Shown: positions 43,087-51,903, numbered from the stretch's first letter. The stretch: DNA of 64,000 nt from Bog-756 sp963841885 (GCA_963841885.1 CAWJEK010000032.1:43631-107630); one strand, 5' to 3'. Made by a program: numbers and translations. Notes: generated by a model not told the origin, from the letters alone.

Positions 43087-44304
43087 CTACAGGACCGCGC
43101 CGGACGTCTTGTGGGCGATGATGGCGTCCCAGTCGAGCCCGAGTCCGAGCAGGATCTCGTCGGTGTGCTCGCCGTGGCCGGGGGCGGCCCGCAACTCATC
43201 GGGCTGTTCGTCCATCTGGACGGGGTTGGCCACCAGGTCGTATTCCTGGCCGTCCTCGCGGTGCACCCGGGCCAGGTAGCCGTTGGCCTGGACCTGGGGA
43301 TCGTTGGCCAGCTCACTCGCCTCCTGCACCGGCGCCCATGCCCCGCTCAGGTTGGCCAGCAGCTCCTTCCACTCCGCGTAGGGACGGGTGGCGAACATCT
43401 CGTCGAAGATGGCGATGCACTCCTCGCGGTTGGCGAAGCGGCTGGCTCCGTCAGCGAAGCGCGGGTCGTCGATCAGGTCGGTGCGGTCCACCAGCGTCAG
43501 GAACTCCGACCAGTAGCGGTCGGACTGGAGCATCATCAGCGTGATGAACCGGTCGTCGCTGGTGCGGTAGCTGCCGACCAGCGGATTCGGTGACGCGCTG
43601 CGGCCGAACTTCGGCATCGGGTCGCCCCCGTAGAGCCCCGAGGCCACGATGTCCGGCGAGAGCTGCCACATGGCCAGGCCCAGCAACGACACGTCCACGA
43701 TCGGCGCCTCGCCGGAGTTGGCCCGCTTCACCAGGGCGGCTGCGATCCCACCGGCGATGGCCATGCCCCCGGCCAGGTCACCGAAGGCCGGCCGGCCCCC
43801 GATCGGATGGCTGGCCCCGGCGGGCATCAGGGCGGCGCCCACCGCCCCCCGGCCCCAGTAGACCGAGCCGTCGTAGCCGGGCTTGTCCCGGTCCTCGCCG
43901 GTGTGGCCCTGGCCGGTGCCCCGGGCGTACACGATGTCGGGGTTGACGGCCCGGATGTGCTCCACGTCGATCCGGAGGCGCTGACGCACCGACGGCAGGA
44001 AGCTGGTGAGGAACACGTCCGACGTCTCGGCCAGCTTGTAGAGGATCTCCCGGCCGGCGTCGGTGCTGATGTCGAGGCCGATCGAGCGCTTTCCCCGGTT
44101 GGGCTGCTCCATGATGTAGTTCACCGCGTTCGGGCCACCGGGGATCAGGCCCATCGCCACGAGGCCGCGTTGGGGGTCGCCGGTCTCGGGGTGCTCGACC
44201 TTGATGACGTCGGCACCCCAGTCGGCCAGGACGGCGCCGGCGGCGGGGACGAACGTCCAGGCGGCCACCTCCAGGACCCGGACTCCGGACAGGGCATTCG
44301 ACAT
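43087..44304 (-). CDS. CaiB/BaiF family III CoA transferase
   Basis: A 405-aa class III CoA transferase moving CoA between carboxylic acids through an aspartyl-CoA intermediate. The N-terminal Rossmann segment is VRVLEVAAWTFVPAAGAVLA, then GADVIKVEHPETGDPQRG. The catalytic Asp is in PAFGDLAGGMAIAGG at about residue 173. PNRGKRSIGLDIS and the C-terminal APGHGEHTDEILLGLG complete the fold. The ATG at 44304 is preceded by GAGAAGGA. The next gene upstream on the same strand is a PF04909 amidohydrolase, 96 bp away. Confidence 0.92.
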   Translation of the reverse strand: MSNALSGVRVLEVAAWTFVPAAGAVLADWGADVIKVEHPETGDPQRGLVAMGLIPGGPNAVNYIMEQPNRGKRSIGLDISTDAGREILYKLAETSDVFLTSFLPSVRQRLRIDVEHIRAVNPDIVYARGTGQGHTGEDRDKPGYDGSVYWGRGAVGAALMPAGASHPIGGRPAFGDLAGGMAIAGGIAAALVKRANSGEAPIVDVSLLGLAMWQLSPDIVASGLYGGDPMPKFGRSASPNPLVGSYRTSDDRFITLMMLQSDRYWSEFLTLVDRTDLIDDPRFADGASRFANREECIAIFDEMFATRPYAEWKELLANLSGAWAPVQEASELANDPQVQANGYLARVHREDGQEYDLVANPVQMDEQPDELRAAPGHGEHTDEILLGLGLDWDAIIAHKTSGAVL

Positions 44305-44400
44305 GGGGGCATCCTTCTCTCGGTACGTGACGGACTCGTCGGGGTGGGACGGGTAGGTGTCGGATGGCGCGGCGGCCGCCGGGCCGGCCCGCGGGGTCGG

Positions 44401-45696
44401 TCAGCTGGCGGCGGCCGTGGAACTGCCGAACTTCAGCAGGTCGGTGGCCAGGGTGCCCCCCTTGGCCGATCCGACACGCACCTTGGACTGGATCGAGATG
44501 TCGTGACCGACGGCCCGGGCGCGCAGCGCCCCCACCGTGCAGTTCTCCTTGCCGCCCAGGGCCGTGAAGGGGTCATAGCTGAAGTGGCGCATGGCGTTGA
44601 GGTGGGTGATCCGGTCGAGGTCGTAGTCGGACATGCCGGCCAGGTTGGCGGACAGCGTCTCGGGGGCGGTGGGCCACGTGGAGTCGGAGTGCGGGTAGTC
44701 GCACTCCCACATCACGTTGTCCATGTCGAGGAACTCGCGGCTGGCCACACCGAAGTGGTCGTCGATGAAGCAGGTGAGGATGTGCTTGTTGAAGACCTCG
44801 CTCGGCAGCTCGTCGCCGAAGTCCTGGCCCGTCCACACGTGATGGCGGTCGTAGTTGTAGTCGATCCGCTCGAGGAAGTACGGGATCCAGCCGATCCCCC
44901 CCTCGGACAGCGCCACCTTCAGATCGGGGAACGTGCGGAGTACCGGCGACCACACCAGGTCGGTGGCGGCCTGGACGATGTTCATGGGCGTGAGGGTGAT
45001 GAGGCAGTCCATCGGGGCATCGTCCGAGGTGATCACCAGGGCCGAGGACGAGCCGATGTGCATGCAGACCACTACCTCCTCTTCGCTGCACGCCTCCCAG
45101 ACCGGATTCCAGTGGTCCGAGTGGATGGACGGCCAGCCCAGCTTCGATGGATTCTCCGAGAAGGTGACCGCATGGGCGCCCTTGGCCGCGGTCCGCCGGA
45201 TCTCGGCCGCCATGACCTCGGGGTCCCAGACGGCCGGGATCGGGCACGGGATGAACCGGCCGGGGTGCGACCCGCACCACTCGTCGATGTGCCAGTCGTT
45301 GTAGGCCCGCACCATGGCGAGGGCCACGTCCTTGTCCTCGGTCCGGGCGAACAACTGGCCGCAGAACTGGGGGAAGGAGGGGAAGCAGAGCGAGCCGACG
45401 ACCCCGTTGGCGTCCATGTCCTTGACCCGCTCGTCGATGTCGTAGCAGCCGGGGCGGAGCTGTTCGAACGACGTCGGCTCGAGGCCGTACTCCTCGCGTG
45501 GCCGACCGGCCACCGCGTTGAGCGCCACATTGGGGAGGATCTGGCCCTCGTAGAGCCAGGAGTTGGTGCCGTCCTCGTTGGTGATGAACTTCGGGGCGAG
45601 GTCGGCGTACTTCGCCGGCAGTCGTCCCTCGAACATGCCGGGCGGCTCCACCACGTGGTCGTCGACGCTGACCATCACCATGTCGTTGATGTCCAT
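44401..45696 (-). CDS. PF04909 amidohydrolase (amidohydrolase 2 family)
   Basis: A 431-aa TIM-barrel hydrolase/decarboxylase, paralogous to the gene at 38335. It shares VSVDDHVVEPPGMFEGRLPA, GRPREEYGLEP, RPGCYDIDERVKDMD, LSEGGIGWIPYFLERIDY and MWECDYPHSDSTWPTAPET. The metal motif is DxH rather than HxH, with the last Asp in the CDYPH segment. It is longer than its paralogue by a C-terminal tail of about 35 residues. The ATG at 45696 follows GGGGGAAG. It lies upstream of a CoA transferase on the same strand and may act on an aromatic or beta-keto acid. Confidence 0.88.
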   Translation of the reverse strand: MDINDMVMVSVDDHVVEPPGMFEGRLPAKYADLAPKFITNEDGTNSWLYEGQILPNVALNAVAGRPREEYGLEPTSFEQLRPGCYDIDERVKDMDANGVVGSLCFPSFPQFCGQLFARTEDKDVALAMVRAYNDWHIDEWCGSHPGRFIPCPIPAVWDPEVMAAEIRRTAAKGAHAVTFSENPSKLGWPSIHSDHWNPVWEACSEEEVVVCMHIGSSSALVITSDDAPMDCLITLTPMNIVQAATDLVWSPVLRTFPDLKVALSEGGIGWIPYFLERIDYNYDRHHVWTGQDFGDELPSEVFNKHILTCFIDDHFGVASREFLDMDNVMWECDYPHSDSTWPTAPETLSANLAGMSDYDLDRITHLNAMRHFSYDPFTALGGKENCTVGALRARAVGHDISIQSKVRVGSAKGGTLATDLLKFGSSTAAAS

Positions 45697-45781
45697 CTGG
45701 CACTTCCCCCTTCCGGGACCTACGCCCCGGTCGATCCGATTCTGGCAGACATCCCGGAACGGTGTCATGCCTCCCCCCGTT

Positions 45782-47197
45782 TCACCTCCGATGGACGATC
45801 CGGCCGGCCACCACCGTCGCCACCACGTGACCGGCGTCGAAGTCCTCCAACACCGCCTCGAGGGGGCAGTCGAGGACGACGAGATCGGCGGGTGCGCCGA
45901 CGGCCACCGTGCGGGGCGGCCCTCCCGGTTCGTGGGGCTCCGACAGGAACAGACCGAGCGCCCGGCCCGGGGACATCCGCTCCCCGGGCCCGACCGTCGC
46001 CCCCGATCGCGTCAGACGATGCACCGCCGACCGCATGGCCAGCCAGGGGTCGTCGGGCCCGAACGGGGCGTCGGTGCTCCCGCCCAGGGCGACGCCGACC
46101 GTGTCGAGGGAGGCGCACCGGTACAGGTGGGGCAGGTCGGCGGCCTCGACCTCCGCGAGGTAGCGGTCGCCGCGGTCGAGGAGGAATCCGGGCTGGGTGA
46201 CCACGGTGATCCCGAGATCCGCCAGCCGGACGACCAGGTCCGGGGGCAGCACGCTGCCGTGCTCCATCCGGTCACCCGGCCGAGGTCCGACCTCCTCCCA
46301 GGCGGCCACGGCCAGCACGGCGGCGATGCGGCTGGCGCAGTGGAGGGCGGCCGGTCGGTCGTGGCGGTGGGCGGTCTCGACGGCGGCGGCCAGCTCCTCC
46401 ACCGTGGGGTAGGTGGCGTCACCCACCATCACCTTGACGGGCCCCAGGTCGACGCCGACGGGGGCCGTGGCGCCCGCCAGCGAGAGACCGCCGGTGGCGA
46501 CGACCCGCTGGGTCAGCGCCCCCGATGCCACTGCGTCGGCCAGCACCTCCAGGTCGGACCGCCGCTCGCCCGGGGTGGCGTCGGTGACGCCGGTCACCCC
46601 GTATGCGGCCAGGCGCCGCCCCACGTCGGTGAGGTCGGGTGGGACGTCACGCGGCAGGCGGCCGGCCAACCACCCGTCGGCGTCCACCAGCCGCCCGGTG
46701 GCGACCCCGTCCACCCGTTCCGCCCCGGGGGGCCCGCCGTCGCCGTCGTCCAGACCGACCCGCCGACAGGCGACCGAGTTGAGTACCCACCGGTGGCCGG
46801 TCCGGTCCTGGACACGGATCGGCCGGTCCGGCACCAGGGCGTCGAGGACTCCCCGGTCCAGCCGTCCCCCGGTCACCTCGTCCCAACCGACCGCCCGTAT
46901 CCAGCCCCCGACGGTCGGCTCCGGGCGACGGGCGGCGTCGGCCAGGATCCGCGCCAGGTCGTCCGGCGACGCCACCCGGTCGGGACCGAGGTCGACCGAC
47001 GCCAGGTGGGCGGCCATGGCCGTCAGGTGCAGATGGTGGTCGTGGAGTCCGGGGAGCACGGCCACCCCACCGGTCACGACCTCCTCGCCGGGGCCCGGCT
47101 CGAGGCCCGTCCCCGTCGCCGCGATCCGGCCGCCGCGGCAACGGACGTCGCCCCGCCCCGAGCCCCACACCACGTCGCGCACCAGCACCCCGTTCAC
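45782..47197 (-). CDS. Amidohydrolase 3 family protein (YtcJ-like)
   Basis: A 471-aa metal hydrolase with a split beta-sandwich and TIM barrel. The metal HxH is in AVLPGLHDHHLHLTAMA, and VGWDEVTGG is a family landmark. The carboxylated-Lys region is GPVKVMVGD, ALHCASRIAA and RMEHGSVLPPD supply later His ligands, and GGSTDAPFGPDDPW the Asp. The C-terminal sandwich ends in ADLVVLDCPLEAVL and HVVATVVAGRIVHRR. Substrates of this family are mostly unknown amides or cyclic amides. It overlaps the upstream CoA transferase stop by four bases, so the two are coupled. Confidence 0.88.
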   Translation of the reverse strand: MNGVLVRDVVWGSGRGDVRCRGGRIAATGTGLEPGPGEEVVTGGVAVLPGLHDHHLHLTAMAAHLASVDLGPDRVASPDDLARILADAARRPEPTVGGWIRAVGWDEVTGGRLDRGVLDALVPDRPIRVQDRTGHRWVLNSVACRRVGLDDGDGGPPGAERVDGVATGRLVDADGWLAGRLPRDVPPDLTDVGRRLAAYGVTGVTDATPGERRSDLEVLADAVASGALTQRVVATGGLSLAGATAPVGVDLGPVKVMVGDATYPTVEELAAAVETAHRHDRPAALHCASRIAAVLAVAAWEEVGPRPGDRMEHGSVLPPDLVVRLADLGITVVTQPGFLLDRGDRYLAEVEAADLPHLYRCASLDTVGVALGGSTDAPFGPDDPWLAMRSAVHRLTRSGATVGPGERMSPGRALGLFLSEPHEPGGPPRTVAVGAPADLVVLDCPLEAVLEDFDAGHVVATVVAGRIVHRR

Positions 47198-48351
47198 GTC
47201 AGCGCTCCGGCGACGTCGGCCAGCGACGCGACCACCACGGCCCGCCGCCCGCCCGCCAGTACCCCGAGGGCGGCCGCGGCCCCCGCCAGTCCGGTGGCGG
47301 GATCGGCCAGGGCGTCGCCGCAGAAGCAGGGGCCCCCGTCGTCGTGGACCACCAGCCCACCGGCCGCCGCGGCATCGTCACCGAACGCCACCCGGTCGGT
47401 CGACCCGGGCCCGTCGCCGTAGCCGGACACGGCCAGCCAGATACCGGGGCCACCGGCGGCCACCATGTCCGGTGGATGCAGCCCGAGCTGTTCGAGCGCC
47501 CGCGGCCGGGCGGACGACACGACCACATCGGCCCGCGCCACGAGGTCGGCGAGTGCCCGCCGCCCGGGAGCCGATCCCAGGTCGAGGGCGAGCGGCACCT
47601 TCCCCCCGTTCAGCGACGCGAAGAAGGCCGGTGGTCCCCGTCGGGCGCCGTCGGGACGCGTGGTGGACTCGACTTTGACCACCTGGGCCCCGGAGCGGAG
47701 CAGGAGAGACGCGGCCAGGGGCCCCGCCCACAGGGCCGACAGGTCGACCACCGTCAACGGTCGCCCGGGTAGCACGGGACGGCCGGGCCCCATGTCGCGA
47801 ACGACGACCCCCGGCACGTCGCCCTCCGAGCCGCCCTTTTCCGCGGGTCCGCTGCGGCGATCCGGGGCCCGCTCGCCGACGGCGGCTACGGCCAGCCCGA
47901 GCAGGACGGCGCGCGCCACCAGCTCCACCGGGTCCCGGCCGACCACCGCGGCGGCCACCTCCTCCCACTGGCCGACGACGAACGGCGCCGACCGCTCGAG
48001 CCATGCCGCCGTCAGGGCCCAGTCGTCGGGTCGGGGCAGGCTCACCGCCACCCATCCGTCGGCGACGGGCAGTAACCGACAGGCCCCACCACAGCTCACA
48101 TCACCCCGGCGGGTGAGGCCGGCCAGCTCGGCCCGCTCGCACACCACCGCCACCGGATCCACCACGACCGGTCGGCCCAGGGCTCCGGAGTGGCGGGCGA
48201 TGTCGTCGGCCAGACGCCCCAGGCCGGGCAGCAGACCGGGCGGCGGTTCGAGCGGCGGACCGTCGGGGCGACCAGTGAGGAGGGACAACCGGGAGGCCGG
48301 TGGCACCCCGGCGTCGGGCCGTGGCCCCCCCTCACCGCTCCCGTCGCTCAT
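47194..48351 (-). CDS. CoA transferase (CaiB-like) with reversed domain order
   Basis: A 385-aa protein whose C-terminal half is a CaiB N-terminal domain: TVVDLSALWAGPLAASLLL (about residue 201), GAQVVKVESTTRPDGAR and a catalytic-Asp-like CGDALADPATGLAG (about 345). The N-terminal half has GLTRRGDVSCGGACRLLPVA and DGWVAVSLPRPDDW, which resembles the small domain normally following the catalytic Asp. The order is thus inverted relative to ordinary CaiB proteins. The ATG at 48351 has no ribosome site; a TACTGT box lies 9 nt upstream. It is divergent from an extended crotonase and overlaps the amidohydrolase gene. Confidence 0.8.
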   Translation of the reverse strand: MSDGSGEGGPRPDAGVPPASRLSLLTGRPDGPPLEPPPGLLPGLGRLADDIARHSGALGRPVVVDPVAVVCERAELAGLTRRGDVSCGGACRLLPVADGWVAVSLPRPDDWALTAAWLERSAPFVVGQWEEVAAAVVGRDPVELVARAVLLGLAVAAVGERAPDRRSGPAEKGGSEGDVPGVVVRDMGPGRPVLPGRPLTVVDLSALWAGPLAASLLLRSGAQVVKVESTTRPDGARRGPPAFFASLNGGKVPLALDLGSAPGRRALADLVARADVVVSSARPRALEQLGLHPPDMVAAGGPGIWLAVSGYGDGPGSTDRVAFGDDAAAAGGLVVHDDGGPCFCGDALADPATGLAGAAAALGVLAGGRRAVVVASLADVAGALT

Positions 48352-48360
48352 GGCCGACCA

Positions 48361-48370
48361 ACAGTACCCT
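48361..48370. promoter_or_regulatory. Overlapping divergent -10 boxes
   Basis: ACAGTACCCT encodes TACCCT on the plus strand (48365-48370), 7 nt before the ATG at 48378, and TACTGT on the minus strand (48366-48361), 9 nt before the ATG at 48351. The two start codons are only 26 bp apart and neither has a ribosome site, so the whole intergenic space must contain both promoters. Confidence 0.5.
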
Positions 48371-48377
48371 CGGGTGG

Positions 48378-49379
48378 ATGGAGATCGAGCCCGTCGCCGG
48401 CCCCGAGTTCGCCCGGGCCCTGGCCACCGACGGCGCTCACGACCGCTACGCCTTCCCGGACCGGCCCCTGGTGGTGGTGGACGCCCGCGGGTTCCCGGCG
48501 CGACCGGACGCCCGCACGGTGGAGCGGCTGTCCACCCTGCCGGCGGTCGTCGTGGCGGTGGTCGACGACGCCGACCGGGGCGCCGACTGGGCCGACGTCG
48601 CGGTCGGGCGCGACCCAGACGGGATCGCCGCCCTGGCCCACCTGACCCGGACCGTGACGTCCTTTCCCCTGGCCTCGATCACGCTGGCGGTGCTGCTTCG
48701 GGGCACCACCGCCCGGTCGGTGTCCGAAGGCCTCGTGGCCGAGTCCACCGCCTACGGCCTGCTCCAGAGCGGTCCCGAGTTCGCGTCCTGGCGGTCCGGT
48801 CGGCCACCCCGACCCCCGGTCGACCGGGCCGGACCGGCGGTGCGGGTGGAGCGACTGGGCACGGAACTGGTCATCACCCTCCACCGGCCGCACCGGCACA
48901 ACGCCCTCGACTCGTCGATGCGGGACGCCCTGGTCGAGGCCCTCGACATCGCCGTGCTCGACCCGTCGGTCACCACGGTGCGACTCGACGGTGCCGGGCC
49001 CTCGTTCTGCAGTGGCGGCGACCTCGACGAGTTCGGATCCCGGAGCGACCCGCCGTCGGCCCACCTGCTGCGCCTGTCCCGAAGTCCGGCGCGACTCCTG
49101 GCCGAGGTGTCCGACCGCACGGTCGTCCACCTGCACGGTCACGTGGCGGGCTCGGGGATCGAGCTGGCCGCCTTCGCCGGGCGGGTGGTGGCGACGCCGG
49201 ACACCCGCATCTCGCTCCCCGAGGTCCGGCTCGGCCTCATCCCGGGGGCCGGAGGGACGGTGAGCCTGCCCCGGCGCATCGGTCGCCGGCGCACGCTGTT
49301 CCTGGCCCTCGCCACCGAGTCGATCGATGTGGCGACGGCACTCGGGTGGGGCCTGGTCGACGCCGTCGACGATGGATGA
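48378..49379 (+). CDS. Crotonase-family enoyl-CoA hydratase with N-terminal extension
   Basis: A 333-aa protein. Residues 1 to about 150 form an extension with IAALAHLTRTVTSFPLASIT and TARSVSEGLVAESTAYGLLQ, of unknown role. The crotonase fold follows: ELVITLHRPHRHNALDSSM, FCSGGDLDEFG (about 213), HVAGSGIELAAF and ISLPEVRLGLIPGAGGTVSL. Both catalytic Glu (GIEL and LPEV) are present, so hydratase or isomerase activity is likely. The start is probably leaderless. It is divergent from the reversed-order CoA transferase, with starts 26 bp apart, which suggests the two act in one pathway. Confidence 0.86.
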   Translation: MEIEPVAGPEFARALATDGAHDRYAFPDRPLVVVDARGFPARPDARTVERLSTLPAVVVAVVDDADRGADWADVAVGRDPDGIAALAHLTRTVTSFPLASITLAVLLRGTTARSVSEGLVAESTAYGLLQSGPEFASWRSGRPPRPPVDRAGPAVRVERLGTELVITLHRPHRHNALDSSMRDALVEALDIAVLDPSVTTVRLDGAGPSFCSGGDLDEFGSRSDPPSAHLLRLSRSPARLLAEVSDRTVVHLHGHVAGSGIELAAFAGRVVATPDTRISLPEVRLGLIPGAGGTVSLPRRIGRRRTLFLALATESIDVATALGWGLVDAVDDG

Positions 49380-49400
49380 CCCCCGGGTGCCGTCCGGCGG

Positions 49401-50285
49401 TCAGCCCCCCATCGCCGCGATGACCTCGTCGCCGAACGCTTCGACGGTGGCCGGCGGGGCGAAGTCGGTGAACCAGACGTAGAACCGGTCGACCCCGCGG
49501 TCGCGCAGCGCGGCGAACGCCTCCATCAGTTCGGCCCCGCCGCCGTCGAGCCGACTCCCCGACATGCCGCCGAAGCGTCGCTCGGCCAGGGCCAGGGTCG
49601 ACTCCCGGTCCGCCCCGATGGGTACGAAGGAGACCAGGTGCTGCGTCGAGACCCGGGCCGTTCCGGCCGAGGGCCGCAGCTCCTCCAGCCGGTCCAGCCC
49701 GTAGATGGGGATGTTCCACCAGTCGGCGTGCTGGCGGACGAGGCCGAGCGTGCGCGGCCCGGTGCCCCCGATCACCACCGGGATCGACCCGAGGGGCGGT
49801 GGCTGCTGGCCGGCGCAGTCCACGTCGAAGTGCGTGCCGTGGTGGACGACCGGCTCACCGGTCCACAGCGCCCGCAGGAGGGTGAGGCTCTCGGCCAGCC
49901 GGGCCACCCGCTCGGGAGGACCGTCGTCGGTCACCCCGTAGGAGGTCAGCTCGTCGGCGATCGAGCCCCAACCGAGCGCCAGCTCGAACCGGCCGCCCGA
50001 CGCGTGGTCGAAGGTCACGGCCTGCTTGGCCAGGACGGCGGGGTGCCGGAAGGCGTCGCACAGCACCAGGTGGCTGACGACGAGGTCGGTCGTCTTGGCG
50101 GCCACCCAGGTGGCGAGTGTCATCGCCTCGTACATCGGGGACTCCTCGGCCAACGGGGGTGCCAGGTGGTCCATGAAGGCGATGCCGGAAAAGCCGCTCC
50201 GCTCGGCGGCCTGCGCCCGATCGCACACGGCGTCGACCGGCATGCGCATCTGCGGCAGATAGAGGAAGAACTCCGGACGCCTCAT
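49401..50285 (-). CDS. LLM-class (F420-type) oxidoreductase
   Basis: A 294-aa TIM-barrel enzyme of the luciferase-like monooxygenase family in its F420-dependent branch. It has FSGIAFMDHLAPPL, VVSHLVLCDAFRHPAVLAKQ, DHASGGRFELALGWG, PERVARLAESLTLLRALWTG and IPVVIGGTGPRTLGLVRQHA. Actinobacterial members reduce or oxidise substrates with F420, though FMN use cannot be excluded from sequence. The ATG at 50285 is divergent from the MaoC gene, with about 50 bp between starts. It converges with the extended crotonase. Confidence 0.88.
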   Translation of the reverse strand: MRRPEFFLYLPQMRMPVDAVCDRAQAAERSGFSGIAFMDHLAPPLAEESPMYEAMTLATWVAAKTTDLVVSHLVLCDAFRHPAVLAKQAVTFDHASGGRFELALGWGSIADELTSYGVTDDGPPERVARLAESLTLLRALWTGEPVVHHGTHFDVDCAGQQPPPLGSIPVVIGGTGPRTLGLVRQHADWWNIPIYGLDRLEELRPSAGTARVSTQHLVSFVPIGADRESTLALAERRFGGMSGSRLDGGGAELMEAFAALRDRGVDRFYVWFTDFAPPATVEAFGDEVIAAMGG

Positions 50286-50323
50286 GGGTCACCCCGCTCC
50301 GGTAGGGCGCTCCCCCTGCGGGA

Positions 50324-50329
50324 TACGCT
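50324..50329 (+). promoter_or_regulatory. Putative -10 box (TACGCT) for leaderless MaoC gene
   Basis: TACGCT ends 6 nt before the ATG at 50336, with no ribosome site in between. This matches the geometry of other probable leaderless starts in the window. Confidence 0.4.
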
Positions 50330-50335
50330 CGCCGG

Positions 50336-50797
50336 ATGATAACCATCACCTCCCTCGCCGACGTCACGGGCCTGGTCGGGACCCACCTCGGCTACAGCGA
50401 CTACCTCGAGATCACCCAGGAGCGGGTCGACCTGTTCGCCGAGGCCACCGGCGACCACCAGTGGATCCACGTCGACGTCGAGCGGGCCAAGCAGGGACCC
50501 TTCGGCGGTCCCATCGCCCACGGGTACCTCACGCTGTCGCTCGGGCCGAAGCTCCTCCACGACATCGTGTCGTGGCAGAACATCCGCATGGGCGTCAACT
50601 ACGGCCTGGGCAAGGTGCGGTTCCCGAGTCCGGTGCCCGTGGGGGCGCGCCTGCGCCTCGGGGCCACGCTCGTCGAGGCCGAGGACCTCGGTGGAGGTGG
50701 GGTGCAGGCCCGGCTGGAGATCGTCTTCGAGACGGAGGGCGCGTCCAAGCCGTCCTGCGTGGCCGAACTGCTCCTGCGCTACTACTTCGAGGAGTGA
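50336..50797 (+). CDS. MaoC-family (R)-specific enoyl-CoA hydratase
   Basis: A 153-aa single hot-dog-fold hydratase. The hydratase-2 motif is FAEATGDHQWIHVD, with Asp40 and His45 as the catalytic pair, then GPFGGPIAHGYLTLSL and GVNYGLGKVRFPSPVPVG. It hydrates trans-2-enoyl-CoA to the (R)-3-hydroxyacyl form. It converges with the short-type ACAD of the second divergent pair, so it may act on the product of that dehydrogenase. The start is probably leaderless. Confidence 0.92.
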   Translation: MITITSLADVTGLVGTHLGYSDYLEITQERVDLFAEATGDHQWIHVDVERAKQGPFGGPIAHGYLTLSLGPKLLHDIVSWQNIRMGVNYGLGKVRFPSPVPVGARLRLGATLVEAEDLGGGGVQARLEIVFETEGASKPSCVAELLLRYYFEE

Positions 50798-50815
50798 CGG
50801 CCGGAGGCGTCCCGG

Positions 50816-51895
50816 CTACATGACGCCGGTGCCGGCCTCGACGAGCGCTCGCAACCCGGCCGCCAGCACCGTCCGGTGGTGGGCGGCGTCGCCGTAATCG
50901 CGCTGGGAGAACTGCGCCCGCTTGATGTACAGGTGCAGGTCGTGCTCCCACGTGAAGCCGATGCCCCCGTGGACCTGCAGGCCCGAGGCCATGACCCGCT
51001 TGGAGGCGTCGGCGCACCACACCTTGGCCGTCGAGGCGGCCAGCTCCCAGCCGGGTTCGGCCGTCGACGCCGCCCACGCGGCGTACCAGGTGGCCGACCG
51101 CATACCCTCGACATCGACGAGCATGTCCGCGCAGCGGTGCTTGACGGCCTGGAAGCTGCCGATGGGGACACCGAACTGGACCCGGTCCTTGGCGTACTCG
51201 GTGGCCAGCTCGAGCACCCGCCCACTGCCGCCCAGCAGTTCTGCGGAGGTGGCCAGGGCGCCGAGCGCCCCCAGCCGGAGGGATGCCTCCGGGCCCCCGA
51301 CGCGGAGCGCGGGCGTGGCGTCCAGGTCGACCCACGACAGGGTGCGGGTGAGGTCCATGGCCGGCTGGGCCGCCGGGCGTCCGACGGACTCCAGGTCGAC
51401 GAGATGGACGCCGTCGGGCACCACCACCACCAGCAGGTCGGCGACGCCGGCCCCTTCGACGGGCCCGAGACGTCCCGTCAGCTCCACCTGCGGTCCGCCG
51501 GCGTCGTGCACGGCGACGTCGTCACGCGCCGTCCAGGCCACGGCCCCGAGGGCAGCACCCGACAGCAGGCGCTCGCGCCGCTCGTCCTGGGCCGACACCC
51601 CGGACAGGGCCGCCAGGGCCAGGAGCTGCGGGGCGAGCGGCACCGGGGCGACGTGACGGCCGACCTCCTCCAGGAGCACGGCGGCCTCCACCCAGCCGAG
51701 GCCGAGGCCGCCCTCGTCCTCCGCCACCGCGATGGCGCACCAACCCTGGTCGGCCATGGCTCCCCACAGCTTGTGGTCGTAGCGGTCGCCGGACGCCAGG
51801 TGGGCACGCACGTCGGCCGATCCCGAGTGGTCGTCCAGCAGGTGCCGGGCCGCGTCCTGGAGTTCCCGCTGGTCGGGGGAGAGGTCGAAGTCCAT
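50816..51895 (-). CDS. Acyl-CoA dehydrogenase, short beta-type subunit
   Basis: A 359-aa ACAD of the FadE28-like class: begins MDFDLSPDQRELQDAARHLL, has LELATEYAKDRVQFGVPIGS with FQAVKHRCADM after it, and ends in LQVHGGIGFTWEHDLHLYIKRA. The usual C-terminal catalytic loop is replaced by QRDYGDAAHHRTVLAAG. It likely forms a heterodimer-based enzyme with the long subunit encoded divergently at 51941. The ATG at 51895 follows TACTAT on the minus strand by 8 nt with no ribosome site, so the start is probably leaderless. It is a paralogue of the gene at 8200-9276 and of the first half of the two-domain ACAD. Confidence 0.88.
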   Translation of the reverse strand: MDFDLSPDQRELQDAARHLLDDHSGSADVRAHLASGDRYDHKLWGAMADQGWCAIAVAEDEGGLGLGWVEAAVLLEEVGRHVAPVPLAPQLLALAALSGVSAQDERRERLLSGAALGAVAWTARDDVAVHDAGGPQVELTGRLGPVEGAGVADLLVVVVPDGVHLVDLESVGRPAAQPAMDLTRTLSWVDLDATPALRVGGPEASLRLGALGALATSAELLGGSGRVLELATEYAKDRVQFGVPIGSFQAVKHRCADMLVDVEGMRSATWYAAWAASTAEPGWELAASTAKVWCADASKRVMASGLQVHGGIGFTWEHDLHLYIKRAQFSQRDYGDAAHHRTVLAAGLRALVEAGTGVM

Positions 51896-51903
51896 AGGCA
51901 AAG

